Source: Bordetella sp. BOR01 (GTDB lineage Bacteria; Pseudomonadota; Gammaproteobacteria; Burkholderiales; Burkholderiaceae_B). From it: DNA of 64,000 nt. Below, in pieces: positions 9,141-18,020 of this stretch; position 1 is the first letter of the stretch; each line of letters opens with the position of its first letter. The notes beneath the pieces are model-generated. The model saw nothing but the letters and a program-made list of their open reading frames with translations, ran no database searches and was not told the DNA's origin. The translations under genes and the position numbers were made by a program. The stretch spans positions 930,001 to 994,000 of the forward strand of contig NZ_JAHUWT010000003.1 in the NCBI RefSeq assembly GCF_019218885.1, read 5' to 3'.

Positions 9141-9846
9141 TACCCCGCAGCGGCCCGGCGACTACTTCGTTACCGGCACCGATACCGAGATCGGCAAGAC
9201 ACTGATCGCTTGCGCGTTGCTGCACGCCGCGGCGCGCCAGGGGTGGAGCGCCGCCGGCATGAAGGCGGTGGCCGCCGGCGCCCGGCGCGAGGGCGGCCGC
9301 TGGATCAACGAAGATGTCGAACAGTTGCGCCGCGCCAGTTCGGTGGCCTTGCCCGACGCCGTACGCTGCCCGTATGTATTGCGCCAGGCCGTGGCGCCGC
9401 ACATCGCGGCGGCCGCCGCCGGCGTGGTGCTCGACCCGGCCGCGATACGGCAGGCGTACCGCTTGGCCACGGCCCATGCGGACGCCGTGGTGGTCGAGGG
9501 CGTAGGAGGCTTCCGCGTGCCGCTGGACGATACCCGGGATACCGCCGACCTGGCGCAGCAGTTGGGCCTGCCAGTGATACTGGTAGTGGGCATGCGGCTG
9601 GGCTGCATCAGCCACGCCCTGCTGACCGCTGAAGCCATCGCAGCGCGTGGACTGCACCTGGCGGGCTGGGTCGCCAACCATGTCGATCCGGCCATGCAGC
9701 AGGCGCCCGCCAATGTGCAGGCGCTGGCCCGGCGCCTGGCGGCGCCTTTGATAGGCAGCGTGCCGTGCCTGGCACAGCCCGACCCGGTAGCCGCGGCTCG
9801 GCATTTGCAGGTATCGGCGCTGTATCCGGCCGGCCGCTCCACCTAG
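9130..9846 (+). CDS. bioD: Dethiobiotin synthase
   Basis: 238 residues, P-loop ligase closing the ureido ring of dethiobiotin from diaminopelargonate, CO2 and [13 protein letters not shown] (15-24) is the Walker A loop and [10 protein letters not shown] the conserved substrate/Mg region. In most BioD proteins the Lys after the P-loop helix is followed by Pro (KP); here the segment reads MKAVAAG with Lys45-Ala46, a mild departure. It overlaps the end of bioF by 11 bp and its stop overlaps the stop of the convergent LysR gene by 4 bp. Confidence 0.93.
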   Translation: MHPDTPQRPGDYFVTGTDTEIGKTLIACALLHAAARQGWSAAGMKAVAAGARREGGRWINEDVEQLRRASSVALPDAVRCPYVLRQAVAPHIAAAAAGVVLDPAAIRQAYRLATAHADAVVVEGVGGFRVPLDDTRDTADLAQQLGLPVILVVGMRLGCISHALLTAEAIAARGLHLAGWVANHVDPAMQQAPANVQALARRLAAPLIGSVPCLAQPDPVAAARHLQVSALYPAGRST

Positions 9847-10748
9847 TCGTCGTTCAGCGCCGCAAAGCGGTCGGCCAGGAAATCGATCAGCGCCCTGACC
9901 GACGGCAGTTGCCCGCGACGCGAGGCGAACACCGCATGGATGATCTCGCGGCGCGGCGCCCAATCGGGCAGCACGGTCACCAGTTCGCCAGCTTCGAACT
10001 GGTCGCGCAACAGCATGGTCGGCAGTTGCACGATGCCCACGCCCGCCACGGCCGCGGCCCGCAGCGCCAGCATCCCGCGCGTGATCAGGCGCGGCTGGTG
10101 GCGCACGGCGGCATGGGCGCCCTCCGGCCCCTGTAGATTCCACACGTGTTCGCCCTGCGGCAAGCCCAGGCCCAGGCTGGGCAGTCCGGTCAGGTCGGCC
10201 GGCGCGCTCGGCACGCCGGTTTGCCGCAGCAGGCCAGGGCTGGCCACCAGGCATTGGCCGCGCTCGGCCAATACGCGCATGACCAGGTCGCTGTCTTGCA
10301 GCGGGGGCGGCCGCACCCGTATCGCCACGTCGATCCCTTCAGCCACCACATCCACCCGCCGATTGGTTTCTTCCAGGTGAATGTGCACCAGCGGGTATTG
10401 CGCCATGAACGCGGCCAGCATGTCGGCCACCTGCGCATCCAGCAACGCCACCGGGCAGGTCAGCCGCACCGTGCCGCGCGGCTCGGCACGGGTCAGCGCC
10501 ACGGCCTCTTCCGCGGCATCGGCCTCGACCAGCATGGCCTTGCAATGCGCATAGTAGGTCTGGCCGATCTCGGTGACGGCGAACTGGCGCGTGGTGCGCA
10601 ACAACAGGCGGGCACCCAGCCGGGATTCCAGCAGCGCAATGCGGCGGCTGAGCTTGGACTTGGGCACGCCCAGGGCGCGGCCAGCCGGCGCGAAGCCGCC
10701 ATGATCCACCACTTGCACGAAGTAGTACAGGTCGTTCAGGTCTTGCAT
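9843..10748 (-). CDS. LysR-family transcriptional regulator (divergent from pirin-ycaC)
   Basis: 301 residues. The N-terminal winged helix covers residues 1-60; [21 protein letters not shown] is the recognition region, with KSKLSRR in place of the more common QSAVSRQ. The rest is the two-lobed effector domain. It is transcribed away from the pirin and isochorismatase-family genes across a 129-bp gap. This arrangement is common in Burkholderiales and Pseudomonas, and suggests control of that pair. Its stop overlaps that of bioD; a role in biotin control is not supported. Confidence 0.9.
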   Translation of the reverse strand: MQDLNDLYYFVQVVDHGGFAPAGRALGVPKSKLSRRIALLESRLGARLLLRTTRQFAVTEIGQTYYAHCKAMLVEADAAEEAVALTRAEPRGTVRLTCPVALLDAQVADMLAAFMAQYPLVHIHLEETNRRVDVVAEGIDVAIRVRPPPLQDSDLVMRVLAERGQCLVASPGLLRQTGVPSAPADLTGLPSLGLGLPQGEHVWNLQGPEGAHAAVRHQPRLITRGMLALRAAAVAGVGIVQLPTMLLRDQFEAGELVTVLPDWAPRREIIHAVFASRRGQLPSVRALIDFLADRFAALNDD

Positions 10749-10877
10749 GGTGTGCCCATCGTTCTTTCAATAGAACTCTAAGACGGAATTTTAGGGTCTA
10801 CCGCACATATTGTCCTGAATTTATAGTTTCTGAATGGTGGTTGCGGCACGGGTCGCAACCCGCAGTGGAGAAAAGCC
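10749..10877. promoter_or_regulatory. Divergent LysR/pirin promoter region
   Basis: This gap is clearly AT-richer than its surroundings between 10770 and 10840 and contains TATAGT (10822-10827), a possible -10 for the pirin gene. LysR-type sites (T-N11-A) would be expected here, but I could not fix one with confidence. Confidence 0.35.
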
Positions 10878-11744
10878 ATGAAGAAAGTTCTCGGTGTCTA
10901 CAGCGCGCCCCGTCCCCATTGGGTGGGCGACGGCTTTCCTGTGCGTTCGCTGTTCGGCTACGACAGCCATGGCCGGCACCTCAGCCCCTTCCTGCTGCTC
11001 GATTACGCGGGCCCGGCCCAGTTTGCACCGGCCGCGAAACCGCGCGGCGTCGGCCAGCATCCGCATCGCGGCTTTGAAACCGTCACCATCGTCTACCAGG
11101 GCGAGGTCGATCACCGCGACTCCACCGGCGCCGGCGGCCACATCGGCCCGGGCGACGTGCAGTGGATGACGGCGGCCGGCGGTATCCTGCACGAAGAATT
11201 CCACTCCGATGCCTTCACCCGCCAGGGCGGCGCGCTGGAAATGGTGCAACTGTGGGTCAACCTGCCGGCGCGCGACAAGATGTCCGAACCGGGCTACCAG
11301 ACGCTGCTGGACCGCGACATTCCGGTAGTGGACCTGCCCGGCGAAGCCGGCCGGGTGCGCGTCATCGCGGGCGAGTTCGACGGTCGGCGCGGCCCGGCGC
11401 GCACGCATACCCCCATCGACGTCTGGGATGTACGCCTGCACCAGCAAGGCACCGCCACCTTCAGCCTGCCCGAGGGCCGCACGCTTGCGGTGGCCGTGCT
11501 GCACGGCACGGTACTGGTCAACGGCACCGAGATCGTGCGCGAGGCCCAACTGGTGCATCTGTCGCGCGAGGGTGGCCAGGTGCAGATCGAGGCCAATAAC
11601 GAGGCCACGCTGTTGCTCTTGAGCGGCGAACCGATAGACGAGCCCATCGTCGGCTACGGTCCGTTCGTCATGAACGACCAGGCCGAGATCCGCCAGGCCA
11701 TCGACGACTTCAACCACGGCCGGTTCGGCCAGCTGGCCCACTGA
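10878..11744 (+). CDS. Pirin family protein (bicupin)
   Basis: 288 residues, two cupin domains. Metal ligands expected for pirins are all present in the N-terminal cupin: His61 and His63 (HPHRGFET), and His105 with Glu107 (HEEFHS). Bacterial pirins include quercetin 2,3-dioxygenases and redox-responsive proteins; the actual role here is unknown. GGAG lies 7 bp before the ATG. The ycaC-like gene follows 83 bp later on the same strand, and a LysR gene is divergent. This trio recurs in many proteobacteria and is often induced by electrophile or oxidative stress. Confidence 0.92.
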   Translation: MKKVLGVYSAPRPHWVGDGFPVRSLFGYDSHGRHLSPFLLLDYAGPAQFAPAAKPRGVGQHPHRGFETVTIVYQGEVDHRDSTGAGGHIGPGDVQWMTAAGGILHEEFHSDAFTRQGGALEMVQLWVNLPARDKMSEPGYQTLLDRDIPVVDLPGEAGRVRVIAGEFDGRRGPARTHTPIDVWDVRLHQQGTATFSLPEGRTLAVAVLHGTVLVNGTEIVREAQLVHLSREGGQVQIEANNEATLLLLSGEPIDEPIVGYGPFVMNDQAEIRQAIDDFNHGRFGQLAH

Positions 11745-11827
11745 CCCTGTCCGCGCCGCCGCCCGTGGCGGCGCGGACGTTCACCTGCCCATGCGGGCTT
11801 TTTTCCTACGTTTCCCTGGAGAGTTTC

Positions 11828-12454
11828 ATGACCAAGCCCTATGTTCGCCTGGACAAAGACAACGCCGCCGTACTGCTGGTAGACCACCAGGCAGGCCTGC
11901 TGTCACTGGTGCGCGACATCGATCCGGACAAGTTCAAGAACAACGTGCTGGCCCTGGCCGACCTGGCCAAGTACTTCAAGCTGCCCACCATCCTGACCAC
12001 CAGCTTCGAAGACGGCCCCAACGGCCCCCTGGTGCCTGAACTCAAGGCCCTGTTTCCCGACGCACCCTACATTGCCCGGCCCGGCCAGATCAACGCGTGG
12101 GACAACGAAGACTTCGTCAAGGCCGTCCGCGCCACCGGCAAGAAACAGCTGATCATCGCCGGCGTGGTCACCGAAGTGTGCGTGGCATTCCCGGCGCTGG
12201 CCGCGCTGGAAGAAGGCTTCGAGGTATTTGTGGTGGGCGATGCTTCGGGCACCTTCAATGCCCTGACCCGCGATGCCGCCTGGGACCGCATGAGCGCCGC
12301 CGGCGCCCAACTGATGACCTGGTTCGGCGTGGCATGCGAACTGCATCGCGACTGGCGCAACGATATCGAGGGCCTGGGCACGCTGTTCTCGAACCACATC
12401 CCCGACTACCGCAACCTGATCACCAGCTACAGCACGCTGACGCAGCAGAAGTAA
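11828..12454 (+). CDS. YcaC-like isochorismatase-family cysteine hydrolase
   Basis: 208 residues. The catalytic triad of the family is visible: Asp19 (LLVDHQAG), a central Lys near residue 98-105, and Cys118 in VVTEVCVAFPAL. YcaC-type members form octameric rings and hydrolyse an unidentified amide or related bond. The ATG follows GGAGAGTTTC. It is the last gene of the probable pirin operon and converges with the amidase gene; a GC-rich hairpin lies between them. Confidence 0.9.
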   Translation: MTKPYVRLDKDNAAVLLVDHQAGLLSLVRDIDPDKFKNNVLALADLAKYFKLPTILTTSFEDGPNGPLVPELKALFPDAPYIARPGQINAWDNEDFVKAVRATGKKQLIIAGVVTEVCVAFPALAALEEGFEVFVVGDASGTFNALTRDAAWDRMSAAGAQLMTWFGVACELHRDWRNDIEGLGTLFSNHIPDYRNLITSYSTLTQQK

Positions 12455-12465
12455 GCCGCAGTGAA

Positions 12466-12488
12466 CGCGGGCGGCCAGGCCGCCCGCG
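12466..12488. terminator. GC-rich hairpin between convergent genes
   Basis: Two 11-bp arms, CGCGGGCGGCC and its reverse complement, flank a single base in the 40-bp gap between ycaC and the amidase gene. There is no T-tract on either side, so it would act as a pause or a barrier to 3' exonucleases rather than a textbook intrinsic terminator. Confidence 0.5.
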
Positions 12489-12494
12489 CCACCG

Positions 12495-13766
12495 CTAGAA
12501 CGGTTCGGCGTGGGCCGCGATGAACTGCGCCGCGGCCAGCGTGCGGAAGTCGTCGCCATAGGCGCCGATGGCCTGCGCGCCCAGCGGCAGCCCGCCAGGC
12601 CCCGATGCAATCGGAAACGACACGGTCGGCACATGCAGCAAGGTCCACAGCGCACCGAAGCGCGGCGAACCGGAATTGTCCAGCCCGTGTTCGGCCTCGC
12701 CCTCGGCGGCCGGATACAGCAATACGTCCAGCCCATCGAACAGCGCATGGGCTTGTACGCGGGCCTGCATGGCACGCTGCGCGAAGGCCAGGTAGTCGGG
12801 CAAGGTCGTTTGCTCGCCATACTGCATGCGCGCCTGCAGCCGCGGGCTCAGTTGGCCATGATGCCGGGTGCGCTCATAGGCCAATGCCTGGCGTGCATCG
12901 TAGGCCACCATGCGGCCCTGGCCCTCGAGCAGGTCTTCCAGGGCGGCAGGCAGTTCCATGCGGCTGACCTGCGCGCCGGCGCGCGCCAGCCGCTCTGCCA
13001 GGCGCTCGATGGCTTGCACCGTCTCGGGCTTGGCATGCTCCCATTGGCGCGACAGGCAGATGCCCACGCGCGGCCGGTCCAGCGCGCCGGGCAGCAGGCG
13101 ATGGCCGTGCAAGCCGGCAGCGAAGAATGCCGCGTCAGCCACGTCCCGGGTAATCAGCCCGACCGTATCCTGCAACGGGCTCAGCACGTTGACTCCCGCG
13201 CTGGACAACATGCCGAACGACGGCTTGTAGCCCACCACCCCGCAATACACGGCGGGCCGCACAATCGAACCCGTGGTCTGGGTACCCAGCGCCGCCACCG
13301 CCATGCCGTCGGCCACCGCCGCCGCCGAGCCGCTGGACGACCCGCCCGGCGTATGCGCCAGGTTGCGCGGGTTGCGTGCCGCCCCGGGGGTCTGGGTGGC
13401 GAATTCGCCGGTAGCCACCTTGCCCAGCAGCACCGCGCCCTGTTCGGCCGCACAGGCCACCACGCCGGCGTCGCGCCCGGGCGTGTAGCCCTGGTAAATG
13501 GGCGAACCGAAGGTGGTGGGGTAGTCGCGGGTGGCGATGATGTCTTTCACGGCATACGGCAGCCCCCGCAACAGGCCGCCCCCGGCCTGGGCCCGCTCGG
13601 CCTCGCCGCGCACGCGGTCCGGGTCATGCGCCACATAGGCGCACACCTGGCCATTGCGTTCCTCGATGCGGTCCAGATAAGCCTGGGCCAGGGCACCCGC
13701 CGTGGTCGCGCGGTTTTCCAGCGCAGCCGCGGCCTGCAGGGCAGTCAGTTGAATCAGTGGTTTCAT
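12495..13766 (-). CDS. Amidase (amidase-signature family)
   Basis: 423 residues. The Ser-cisSer-Lys triad is intact: Lys74 (VKDI), the GGSSSGSAAA loop with Ser143, and Ser167 in TTGSIVRPA. The 24-residue spacing between the two serines is as in GatA and fatty-acid amide hydrolases. There are no gatB/gatC partners and the sequence is shorter than GatA, so a catabolic amidase is likely. The start is 7 bp after the stop of a Bug receptor gene on the same strand, so the two probably form an uptake-and-hydrolysis operon. The ligand is unknown. Confidence 0.88.
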   Translation of the reverse strand: MKPLIQLTALQAAAALENRATTAGALAQAYLDRIEERNGQVCAYVAHDPDRVRGEAERAQAGGGLLRGLPYAVKDIIATRDYPTTFGSPIYQGYTPGRDAGVVACAAEQGAVLLGKVATGEFATQTPGAARNPRNLAHTPGGSSSGSAAAVADGMAVAALGTQTTGSIVRPAVYCGVVGYKPSFGMLSSAGVNVLSPLQDTVGLITRDVADAAFFAAGLHGHRLLPGALDRPRVGICLSRQWEHAKPETVQAIERLAERLARAGAQVSRMELPAALEDLLEGQGRMVAYDARQALAYERTRHHGQLSPRLQARMQYGEQTTLPDYLAFAQRAMQARVQAHALFDGLDVLLYPAAEGEAEHGLDNSGSPRFGALWTLLHVPTVSFPIASGPGGLPLGAQAIGAYGDDFRTLAAAQFIAAHAEPF

Positions 13767-13773
13767 ATCCGAA

Positions 13774-14754
13774 TCATTCCAGCGTGATGCCGGCCTGCTT
13801 GATCACCCGCGCCCACTTGTCGTGCTCACCCTGCACGAAGCGCGCGAAATCCTGCTGGCTGCCCGGCTCGGCCGTGGCGCCCTGGGCCAGTATCAATTGG
13901 CGCACCTCGGGCGTGTTCAGCATCTTGGTCATTTCCGCATTCAGCTGCGCCACGATCTCGTCCGGCGTGCCCGTCGGCGCAAACAGCCCGAACCAGCCAT
14001 CCACCTCGTAGCCCGGCAGGCCGCTCTCGGCGATGGTGGGCACCTGGGGCAGCAGCTCCGAACGGCGTGCCGACGACACACCCAGCGCCGTCAACTTGCC
14101 CGCCTTGATATGCGGCAGGCACACCGGCAAGTTGCAGAACATCACCTGCACCCGATTGCTCAACAAGTCCGCCAGCGCGGCGCCGCCGCCCTTGTACGGC
14201 ACGTGCAGCATCTGCGTCCCGGACATGGACTTGAACAATTCCGCCGCCAGGTGCTGCGTGCCGCCCGCGCCACCGGATGCATAGCTGTAGGCCGAGCTCT
14301 GCTTCAACTGGGCGATCAACTCTTGCACCGTATGCACGGGCACTTCGGCGGGCACGACCAGCACGTTGGTCACCGAGGCCACGTTGCTGATCGGCACGAA
14401 GTCCTTCATGGGGTCGTACTTCAGGTCGTGGTACAGGCTGGGGTTCACGGCATTGGTGCTGGCCGGCCCCAGCAGCAGCGTGTAGCCGTCGGCGGGGGCG
14501 CTGGCCACGTAGCCCGCCCCGATATTGCCGCCCGCGCCGGCCTTGTTCTCGACGATCACAGTCTGGCCCAGGGTCTTGCCCAGTTTATCGGCCGTGATGC
14601 GCGCCAATTGGTCAGTGACGCTGCCGGGGCCGAAAGGCACGATCAAGCGTACCGGCTTGTCCGGATACGAGCCCGCCTGCGCCGCGGCGCTCCCGCCCAC
14701 GACGGCCAGCGCGGCAATGCCCGCGCGGATCATTTGAAGTAGAGATAGCTGCAT
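13774..14754 (-). CDS. Bug-family periplasmic binding protein (tripartite tricarboxylate transporter type)
   Basis: 326 residues with a Sec signal (hydrophobic stretch 8-22, cleavage near AAAQA). Mature features of Bug receptors follow: YPDKPVRLIVPFGPGS, IVENKAGAGGNIGAGYVA, ADGYTLLLG, HVPYKGGGAALADL and PQVPTIAESGLPGYE. These proteins capture carboxylates, amides or aromatic acids. No TctA/TctB membrane genes are nearby, as is usual for Bordetella-type Bug genes. It precedes the amidase and is divergent from a LysR gene. GGGGA lies 6 bp before the ATG. Confidence 0.92.
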   Translation of the reverse strand: MQLSLLQMIRAGIAALAVVGGSAAAQAGSYPDKPVRLIVPFGPGSVTDQLARITADKLGKTLGQTVIVENKAGAGGNIGAGYVASAPADGYTLLLGPASTNAVNPSLYHDLKYDPMKDFVPISNVASVTNVLVVPAEVPVHTVQELIAQLKQSSAYSYASGGAGGTQHLAAELFKSMSGTQMLHVPYKGGGAALADLLSNRVQVMFCNLPVCLPHIKAGKLTALGVSSARRSELLPQVPTIAESGLPGYEVDGWFGLFAPTGTPDEIVAQLNAEMTKMLNTPEVRQLILAQGATAEPGSQQDFARFVQGEHDKWARVIKQAGITLE

Positions 14755-14859
14755 GAATTTCCCCGGTTATCCTGGCCTGGCGGCCATGTCGAATGACAAA
14801 TGACGAATCACGAATCCGTGCGTGGGCCCAAGCCCCGGCACCTACGACGCATCATAAAA

Positions 14860-14918
14860 ACCCGGAATTGATATATCCAATATAAAATTTTCGACTTATT
14901 AGGTCGTTTTTTATCTTG
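14860..14918. promoter_or_regulatory. AT-rich divergent promoter region, Bug-amidase versus LysR
   Basis: Sharp AT-rich island between two divergent genes, with several overlapping TATA-like hexamers (around 14872-14888). A short inverted repeat CGAC-N7-GTCG (14892-14906) lies close to the LysR start. LysR autoregulation and activation of the Bug operon from here is the usual arrangement; the exact site is not resolved. Confidence 0.4.
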
Positions 14919-15827
14919 ATGGACGCGATCTCATTATTGTCGAAGCAGGCCCGGGCCTTCATGGCCGTCGCCGAAGCGCTGCATTTCGGCCGCGCCGCGC
15001 AACGCCTGCACATCAGCCAGCCGCCGCTCAGCCAGCAAGTTCGACAGTTCGAACAGCAGGTCGGCACGCCCTTGTTCGTGCGCAACACGCGCTCGGTGCA
15101 ACTGACCCTGGCTGGCGAGCAATTGCTCGCCAGCCTGCGGCAGATCCTGCACGACGGCGACATGGCGCTGGTACGCGCCGGGCGTGCCGCCCGGGGCGAA
15201 CTGGGCGCCCTGACCGTCGGCTTCACCAGCAGCGCGGCGTACCGGGTGCTGCCCGACATCATCGCGCGCTATCGCAAGGCCTATGCCGGCATCGAACTGG
15301 CCCTGGTAGAGCGCGAATCCGCCGACTTGCTCGACGGCCTGCTGGCCGAACGCATCGATGTCGCCCTGATGCGCCGTCACGATGCGCTGGACGATTCCCG
15401 CCTGTTGTTCGAGATCGCCGAACGCGAGCCGCTGATCGCCGCGCTGCCCGCACGCCACCGCCTGGCGCGGCGCCGCGGCATTGCCCTGCAAGACCTGCAC
15501 GGGCAAGACCTGGTGGGGTTTTCCGTCAGCGGGTCGCGGTACTTCCACGAGCTGCTGGCCAAGCTCTTCGCCAGTGCCAACGTACGCCCGAACATCGTCC
15601 ACCAGAGCGTCCTGCCCACCATCCTGGCACTGGTCGAGGCCGAGGTCGGCGTCGCGCTCGTGCCGGCCTCGGTCGCCGGCTTGCGCGGCAGCGCGGTGCG
15701 CTACCGGCCCTTGCTCGATGCCGGGCCGGCCGCCATATCCACGCTGTACGCCGTGCGCCGCCACGACAGCCGCAACCCGGCGGTGCCGCGCTTCATGGAC
15801 TTGCTGCTGCCCCGCACCAAGGCGTAG
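14919..15827 (+). CDS. LysR-family transcriptional regulator (Bug-amidase operon)
   Basis: 302 residues from the ATG at 14919; a TTG one codon upstream is possible. The winged-helix domain has ALHFGRAAQRLHISQPPLSQQ, a classic recognition helix, and the effector domain covers about 90-300. SQPPLSQQ and VGVALVPAS are typical of the CatR/BenM-like group responding to aromatic or carboxylic acids. It is divergent from the Bug-amidase operon and is its likely activator. No clear Shine-Dalgarno is seen in the T-rich leader. Confidence 0.9.
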   Translation: MDAISLLSKQARAFMAVAEALHFGRAAQRLHISQPPLSQQVRQFEQQVGTPLFVRNTRSVQLTLAGEQLLASLRQILHDGDMALVRAGRAARGELGALTVGFTSSAAYRVLPDIIARYRKAYAGIELALVERESADLLDGLLAERIDVALMRRHDALDDSRLLFEIAEREPLIAALPARHRLARRRGIALQDLHGQDLVGFSVSGSRYFHELLAKLFASANVRPNIVHQSVLPTILALVEAEVGVALVPASVAGLRGSAVRYRPLLDAGPAAISTLYAVRRHDSRNPAVPRFMDLLLPRTKA

Positions 15828-15885
15828 CTTCCGTTCATACAGCGCATCGGGCCGACAGCGGTCCGGCGCGAACCAAGCCGCTGCC

Positions 15886-17199
15886 TCATGCCTGCTTTGC
15901 AGAGTGCCGGCCGGCGTGCCTTGCCCAGGCCACCGCCAGCCCGATCGCCAGCCATGCCGCGCCGCCGGCAAACCCCGTTGTTCCGCTGGATACAAGCAGT
16001 ACCAGGGACATGATGAACGCGAGCGGCAACAAGACCGACGGACACGGCATCTGAAAAACGGGCGGGTGCCCGCCACGCCGGCGCAGCTTCAACAAGGCAA
16101 ACAACGGCGCAATGAAATGCACCACGTAAAGAAAACCGCCGATCGCCGTGGATATATGCAGGGACCCCAACAACGCCACCAGCACCAGCATGCCGCCGCT
16201 TGCCAGGACAGCGGCCCACGGCGCGCCCGTTGCCGGGCCCACTCGTGCCAGCCACGCGGGCAACAGGCCGTCTCGCGCCATGGCGAAACTGATGCGGGAA
16301 GTCACCACAAGCACTGCATTGGCCGTGGCGGCGGTCGTCAACACCGCCACCACGGCCACTATCCGGCCACCGGCCTGGCCCAGGAAGGCCTGCGCCGCAT
16401 CGGCCAGCGGCGCGGCCGATGCGCCCAACGTGCGCCAGTCCAGCGTGCCCAGCGCGGCAAAGGCAACCAGCAGGTAAACAACCAGCACGATGGCAAGCGT
16501 CAGGAGAATGGCCAACGGCAGATTCCTTTCCGGCCGCTCGATCTCTTCGCCTGCCGCGGCCACCATGTCGAATCCACCGAAGGCAAGAAAGGCGATCAAG
16601 GCAGCCGAGAGTATTCCCGGAAACCCGTTCGGCATCCACGGTGTGAACCGGCCCGTATCCACTGACGGCATGCCAGCCCCCGCGAAGCCAAGCAGGCCGG
16701 CCAGCGCCAGCCCTATCACCAGTACCTGCAACTGCCCAGAGAATTTGACGCCGGCGACATTGACCACGATGCATGCAAGTATCAACCCGACGGCACCCCA
16801 CACCGGGGGCAGGCCCGTCAGCGTGTTGAAGTAGCCGCCGAATCCCAGCGTCACGTAGCCGCTGACGAAGATATAGGCCCCCCAGAATACCCAGCCCATG
16901 AGGAAACCCCAGCCACGGCCCAGGACTTCGCGCGCGAACGCATAGCCGCCACCGGCTTGCGGATATCGGCACGCCAGCTCGGCATAAGGCAGCGCGATAA
17001 GCAAAGAGGCCACGAACGCCAATGCGAATGCCAGCAGGGCCGCCGGGCCGGCCAGCGCGGCGATGTGTCCGACCAGCACGAAGATGCCGCCGCCGATCGT
17101 CCCGCCCACACCCAGCGCGACGGCGCCGCGCAACCCCAGCGCCCGGCGCAACTGCGCTCGCGGATGGGCCGCTTTTTCCGTCCGCACCTGCGTGTTCAT
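15886..17199 (-). CDS. APC-superfamily amino-acid permease
   Basis: 437 residues with about 12 hydrophobic segments and a short C-terminal basic tail. The first helix has VALGVGGTIGGGIFVLVG, the unwound GxxxGxGIF substrate site of APC transporters. ELACRYPQAGGGYAFAREVLGRGWGFLMGW is reduced here to key parts: the PxAGG motif and FLMGW. FLAFGGFDMVAAAGEE (about 225-240) is the sixth-helix signature. The start ATG overlaps the stop of the AlaX gene (ATGA, 4 bp), so it is translationally coupled. Direction and substrate are unknown; alanine, serine, glycine or an analogue fit the neighbour. Confidence 0.88.
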   Translation of the reverse strand: MNTQVRTEKAAHPRAQLRRALGLRGAVALGVGGTIGGGIFVLVGHIAALAGPAALLAFALAFVASLLIALPYAELACRYPQAGGGYAFAREVLGRGWGFLMGWVFWGAYIFVSGYVTLGFGGYFNTLTGLPPVWGAVGLILACIVVNVAGVKFSGQLQVLVIGLALAGLLGFAGAGMPSVDTGRFTPWMPNGFPGILSAALIAFLAFGGFDMVAAAGEEIERPERNLPLAILLTLAIVLVVYLLVAFAALGTLDWRTLGASAAPLADAAQAFLGQAGGRIVAVVAVLTTAATANAVLVVTSRISFAMARDGLLPAWLARVGPATGAPWAAVLASGGMLVLVALLGSLHISTAIGGFLYVVHFIAPLFALLKLRRRGGHPPVFQMPCPSVLLPLAFIMSLVLLVSSGTTGFAGGAAWLAIGLAVAWARHAGRHSAKQA

Positions 17200-17921
17200 G
17201 CGTCTACCAGGCCAATGCGCACGCGGCGGTTGTGGCGCCCTTTGTTGTCGATTCTCAAGATGCGGATGCCACGGGACGCGCCGGTTTCCGACAAGTGCGT
17301 TCCGCCGCAAGCCTGGTGGTCCAGGCCGACAATCTCCACGATGCGGATCTCGCCATCGGCACTGGGCGCAGGCGCAACCGACTTGGAGCGGATCAGCCCA
17401 TGTTCGGCGCCTGCCGCGGCCAACGGCAAGTATCTGTCTCGAACCGGAAGGTTCTGCCTGATGGCGTCGTTGATAGGCCCCTCCAGTGCCCGCAAGCGAT
17501 CATTGTCGGCCTCGGGCACGTCGAAATCCATTCGGGCCGTGCCATCGCCGTTCATCTGCACGCCCGTTACCAGCGCGCCATTGAAGGCCTGGAAGACAAA
17601 GGCATTGAGGATGTGCGTGCCCGTGTGCAGCTCGCGCATCATCTGGCGAAAGACCGGATCGACGACCGCCTGCACGGTGCCGGTGAGTTCGGCGCCGGGC
17701 TCGGCCAAAAGAACCCAAGGCCGTCCGTCCGCCATGTCGAATCCTGCCACGGCGATTTCCCCGCCGTTGTGACCAAGCACGCCGCGGTCGGCCAACTGGC
17801 CGCCGCCACCAGGATAAAAGGGCGATTCAGCCAGCAGAACGCGCCCCGGCTTGGCGTCGATCACCCGGGTTTCGACTGTGAACGTCTCGGGGTTTGCGTG
17901 ATAGAACGAACGTGCTGGCAT
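17196..17921 (-). CDS. Alanyl-tRNA editing protein (AlaX type)
   Basis: 241 residues, homologous to the editing domain of alanyl-tRNA synthetase. Zinc ligands are visible: His99 and His103 (HTGTHIL), Cys205 and His209 (CGGTH). FYPGGGGQLADRG (35-47) is the glycine-rich motif of AlaX-II type proteins, and MDFD the conserved strand. It deacylates Ser- or Gly-tRNA(Ala) in trans. It overlaps the permease gene by 4 bp and lies 99 bp after the AraC gene, on the same strand. This suggests a regulated transport-plus-editing function rather than housekeeping. Confidence 0.9.
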   Translation of the reverse strand: MPARSFYHANPETFTVETRVIDAKPGRVLLAESPFYPGGGGQLADRGVLGHNGGEIAVAGFDMADGRPWVLLAEPGAELTGTVQAVVDPVFRQMMRELHTGTHILNAFVFQAFNGALVTGVQMNGDGTARMDFDVPEADNDRLRALEGPINDAIRQNLPVRDRYLPLAAAGAEHGLIRSKSVAPAPSADGEIRIVEIVGLDHQACGGTHLSETGASRGIRILRIDNKGRHNRRVRIGLVDA

Positions 17922-18020
17922 GCTTGCTTCCCTAGCGGGTATTACCGAACAGGAAGTATTGGCAATGGCGTCGCCGGCGTATTGGCAAAAATTGAAAAAC
18001 CGGGACCGGGCCGGTCAGCC

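Noticed and set aside
11828-12454. N-carbamoylsarcosine amidohydrolase for the hydantoinase pathway
   Set aside because: It is in the right superfamily, but its sequence and its operon with pirin fit YcaC, and it lies far from the hydantoinase genes.
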